From Chamaea fasciata (lineage: Eukaryota; Chordata; Aves; Passeriformes; Sylviidae): 64,000 nucleotides of DNA. The stretch is from contig JARCOQ010000006.1 of the NCBI GenBank assembly GCA_029207755.1, positions 19,318,890-19,382,889 of the forward strand, written 5' to 3'. The notes beneath the pieces are model-generated. The model saw only the letters and a program-made list of their open reading frames with translations, was not told the origin of the DNA and searched no databases. Position 1 is the stretch's first letter. The number at the start of each line of letters is the position of its first letter. Below are positions 61,582-64,000 of the stretch, one piece after another. A program made the translations under genes and the position numbers.

Positions 61582-64000
61582 ATTCAGTATCTTTGTATTT
61601 TAACTGGTTCCTGAACTTACAAATCTATACAGTTTCCTTTGTGGTGTCATGGAGTGATATATACAATTAAAGTGAGAGTACACTGATAATGTCATAATAA
61701 ATAATACAATTATTATATATTCCAGAATTCCAGGCAGCAACGCTCATTGAAATCCCCAAGATCAGAAAAATATGTGATTGTCTAGCCTTGCTATGTTACT
61801 GGTAATATAGAAATTTACATGCCCCCACTAAAAGAAAAAAGACTTTAGAATTATCAAGGAATAAGAAATCTCCTTCTTTGATTGAGGGAATATTGTAATT
61901 TTTGGGGGCTCTTAAAATAAGTTTTTTCTACTTGAAGGTGGGCTCATTCCTATTTACGTTGTGAATGGAAATGCATCATTTGCTCATAATACCAGTACCA
62001 CTCTATTAGAACTCCTTTTGAATGTCTCTGGCAATCACTAATATTCTCAGAGGGACCAGACAGGATTGTAGCCCTGTATAATTTTTTTGCATGTATATAT
62101 AATATATTGATTTATTAGAGAAACATATCTTTTATTGAGCAGAAATTTTTTTTAAAAAGTAACTAGTTTAGGAAAGACTTGGATCGTATAAGAAGTACAC
62201 AGCAGTTTGCAAATTGCAGATTTGCGAAGTTCATGTATCCTTTTGTCTCATTATATTAGTAGAATCTGTTTCTCCTGAATCACTATGCTGAATTACCAAT
62301 GCCGTTTGTTGAGGATCATTTCAGCATCTGCTACCCTTTAATCCTGAATTGTTCTGTTCCATGGTATGAGGGGAGTCTAATGTTACTGAGATCTAATTTT
62401 TTATTCTGTAACAAATCTGAGAATTAAAGATTAATTTATACTCTACAATCCAAATATTATTATGAAGTTTAGAACCTCAACAGAATGAAATTAAGCCCTG
62501 CTTATTACTATTGAAAGTTGAATTAACTCCCAAGTGGTTTTCTCTCTCATTCAAAAATGCTTCCAGAAAGCTTATACAGATTCTGTAGCTGGAATGTAAT
62601 TCTTTGGCAAGACTGTTTTCTTGACTTTTACTTCCACCAGCAAGACTTAAAATTCCCCTTTCTGCTAAGCAATCAATTTAGTTTAAAAACCTTTTGTCAA
62701 GGGTTTTCCTTATATAGAGACATAGTATTTAAACAAGTTAGATTCCAAAACTTAGTGCATAAAACTATTCAATGCATAGATACATTACTTTGGAGAAAAC
62801 CTTGCAACAAAAATCTTCATAACACATACATTTTTATTGTAGATGTACATTTAGAAGACAAATGAAGATAAGCCTAAGAAGTTACATGAACCAGAATGGC
62901 CTCCAGGACGGTTACTAAATCTAATCCAAGAACTGAAAAATCTTGCAATATCTTAACTAACCTCATGATAATTAAAAGCCCAATCTTGTTAAGAAATTGT
63001 GAAATCAGGACTTCTGCCTCCAATTCTAGAATCTATGTGTGCTGAAGAGGGCAGAACTATCAAAAAGAACTACTTGTCTGTACAATTACAGTGACAGAAT
63101 TTAGAAAGCTAGAAAGCTACGTTCATTTATATTTCAATACTAGAGATGTTTAGGATCTTTCTAGAAACCAGAAATAATTGGAATTCAGTGAATTTTGTTT
63201 TGTTCTATGCTAGTGAATTGATCTTTAGAGAAGTAGGGTGCAGAGGAATGATTCATGTTAAAGTTTGTGGGGGAAAATATCAACTCCAGAAGAATGTGCA
63301 AAGTATCTTTCTAGATATTGAGGTGCTCTGTGTATTTGAAAGTCACAACAAATCTATAAAAAAGAGACACTGCTTCAAACTGGACACTAGTCCAAAGCAA
63401 GCCGGATGTACAGCGAATTACGGCATATTTTTGTCAGGATGTAGGAGAAACTGTTGTTTAAATATCTCTGGTCTACAAAGCTTTCCTGTCTTATCTTACC
63501 AAGCATAAAAGAGGGTTGGAAGACAAATGTCTCATGGAAACAGTCCTTAGGAAACAGCTTTTGTATGAAGAGGCCAGGAGAAAAAGCTTCACAAAGTCCA
63601 CTAGCTCCAGGATCTTTATTTGCTTTCATAGTGTGTCTCATCTAAGTTGAGAGTAACTGAATTACAGATACTGGCATTCTTGAAAGCTTTGCTGGAAAAA
63701 AAAGCATTACCATAATTGAAGGATGTGGCTTAAGCTTCATGAGTCATCTCAATTCTGTAAAGCATTACTATTAAATGTCTCATAAAAGTAATTATTCTGT
63801 GTTACACTCTTCAAGGTTCTGTCACTCTTGCTATTGTTTGCTAAAAGCATACTTTGAGACAATGAATTATCCTCCAGGAGCAATATCAAACAGAATACAC
63901 AGAAGTATTTAGGCAACAAAGTCATCTACATGAGAAAATAATCCCATTCTTCAAACAGATTTGGGAGTTAATAGAACATATTGAGACAAAGGAAGGAGTT
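61581..64000. other. AT-rich non-coding DNA, no gene seen
   Basis: No dispersed repeat recognised. The plus strand is open for 120 codons at 63146-63508 and 102 codons at 62557-62865. Stretches of this length are expected once or twice by chance in 64 kb of AT-rich DNA, and I recognise no domain in either. Confidence 0.6.

Noticed and set aside
63146..63508. 120-codon plus-strand open frame
   Set aside because: With this base composition one or two such frames are expected by chance. No splice sites, promoter or recognisable domain support it.
1..64000. tRNA, rRNA, CRISPR arrays, bacterial operons or phage genes
   Set aside because: No tRNA-like cloverleaf boxes, rRNA blocks, regularly spaced identical repeats or densely packed coding frames were seen. 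The sequence is vertebrate nuclear DNA.

Overview
This window is avian nuclear DNA, most likely intergenic or deep intronic. It is AT-rich (roughly 35% GC by eye). Nearly every recognisable feature is a repeat: chicken-repeat-1 (CR1) LINE fragments with the typical bird 3' ends, two solo LTRs of the bird ERVL-like kind with intact 5-bp target-site duplications, and many simple repeats. No protein-coding gene, rRNA, tRNA, CRISPR array or bacterial-type signal can be supported. Family names rest on remembered avian consensus sequences, not on a database search. A songbird or related neoavian is plausible, but the species cannot be fixed from this sequence alone.

Layout. 0-10 kb: AT-rich DNA with a CR1 3' fragment (3.1-3.7 kb), a three-copy minisatellite (4.84-5.05 kb) and a short CR1 tail (7.08 kb). 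10.26-10.69 kb: an isolated CpG- and GC-rich island with three 21-bp repeats. It is followed by about 1.5 kb of strongly T-skewed DNA (10.9-12.4 kb). 12.6-13.4 kb: two CR1 pieces. 18.05 kb: a compound microsatellite. 18.57-20.59 kb: the longest CR1, minus strand, with endonuclease and reverse-transcriptase fossils and internal deletions. 23.64-24.09 kb: a solo LTR. 26.39-27.33 kb: a second minus-strand CR1 with a reverse-transcriptase fossil. 27-46 kb: mostly unique AT-rich DNA with long T and A tracts and one possible decayed LTR (about 41.0-41.4 kb). 46.2-48.2 kb: a repeat cluster with two CR1 elements, one split by a solo LTR. 53.7-54.1 kb: three short old repeat tails. 54-64 kb: AT-rich DNA with a long T tract at 61.5 kb.

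No genes can be shown to work together here. The CR1 and ERV pieces are dead: truncated, frameshifted or reduced to LTRs. The items most worth checking are the GC island with its adjoining T-skewed segment, and a set of exon-like open segments on the plus strand between 25.5 and 52.7 kb. Those segments share compatible reading phases but could be chance.
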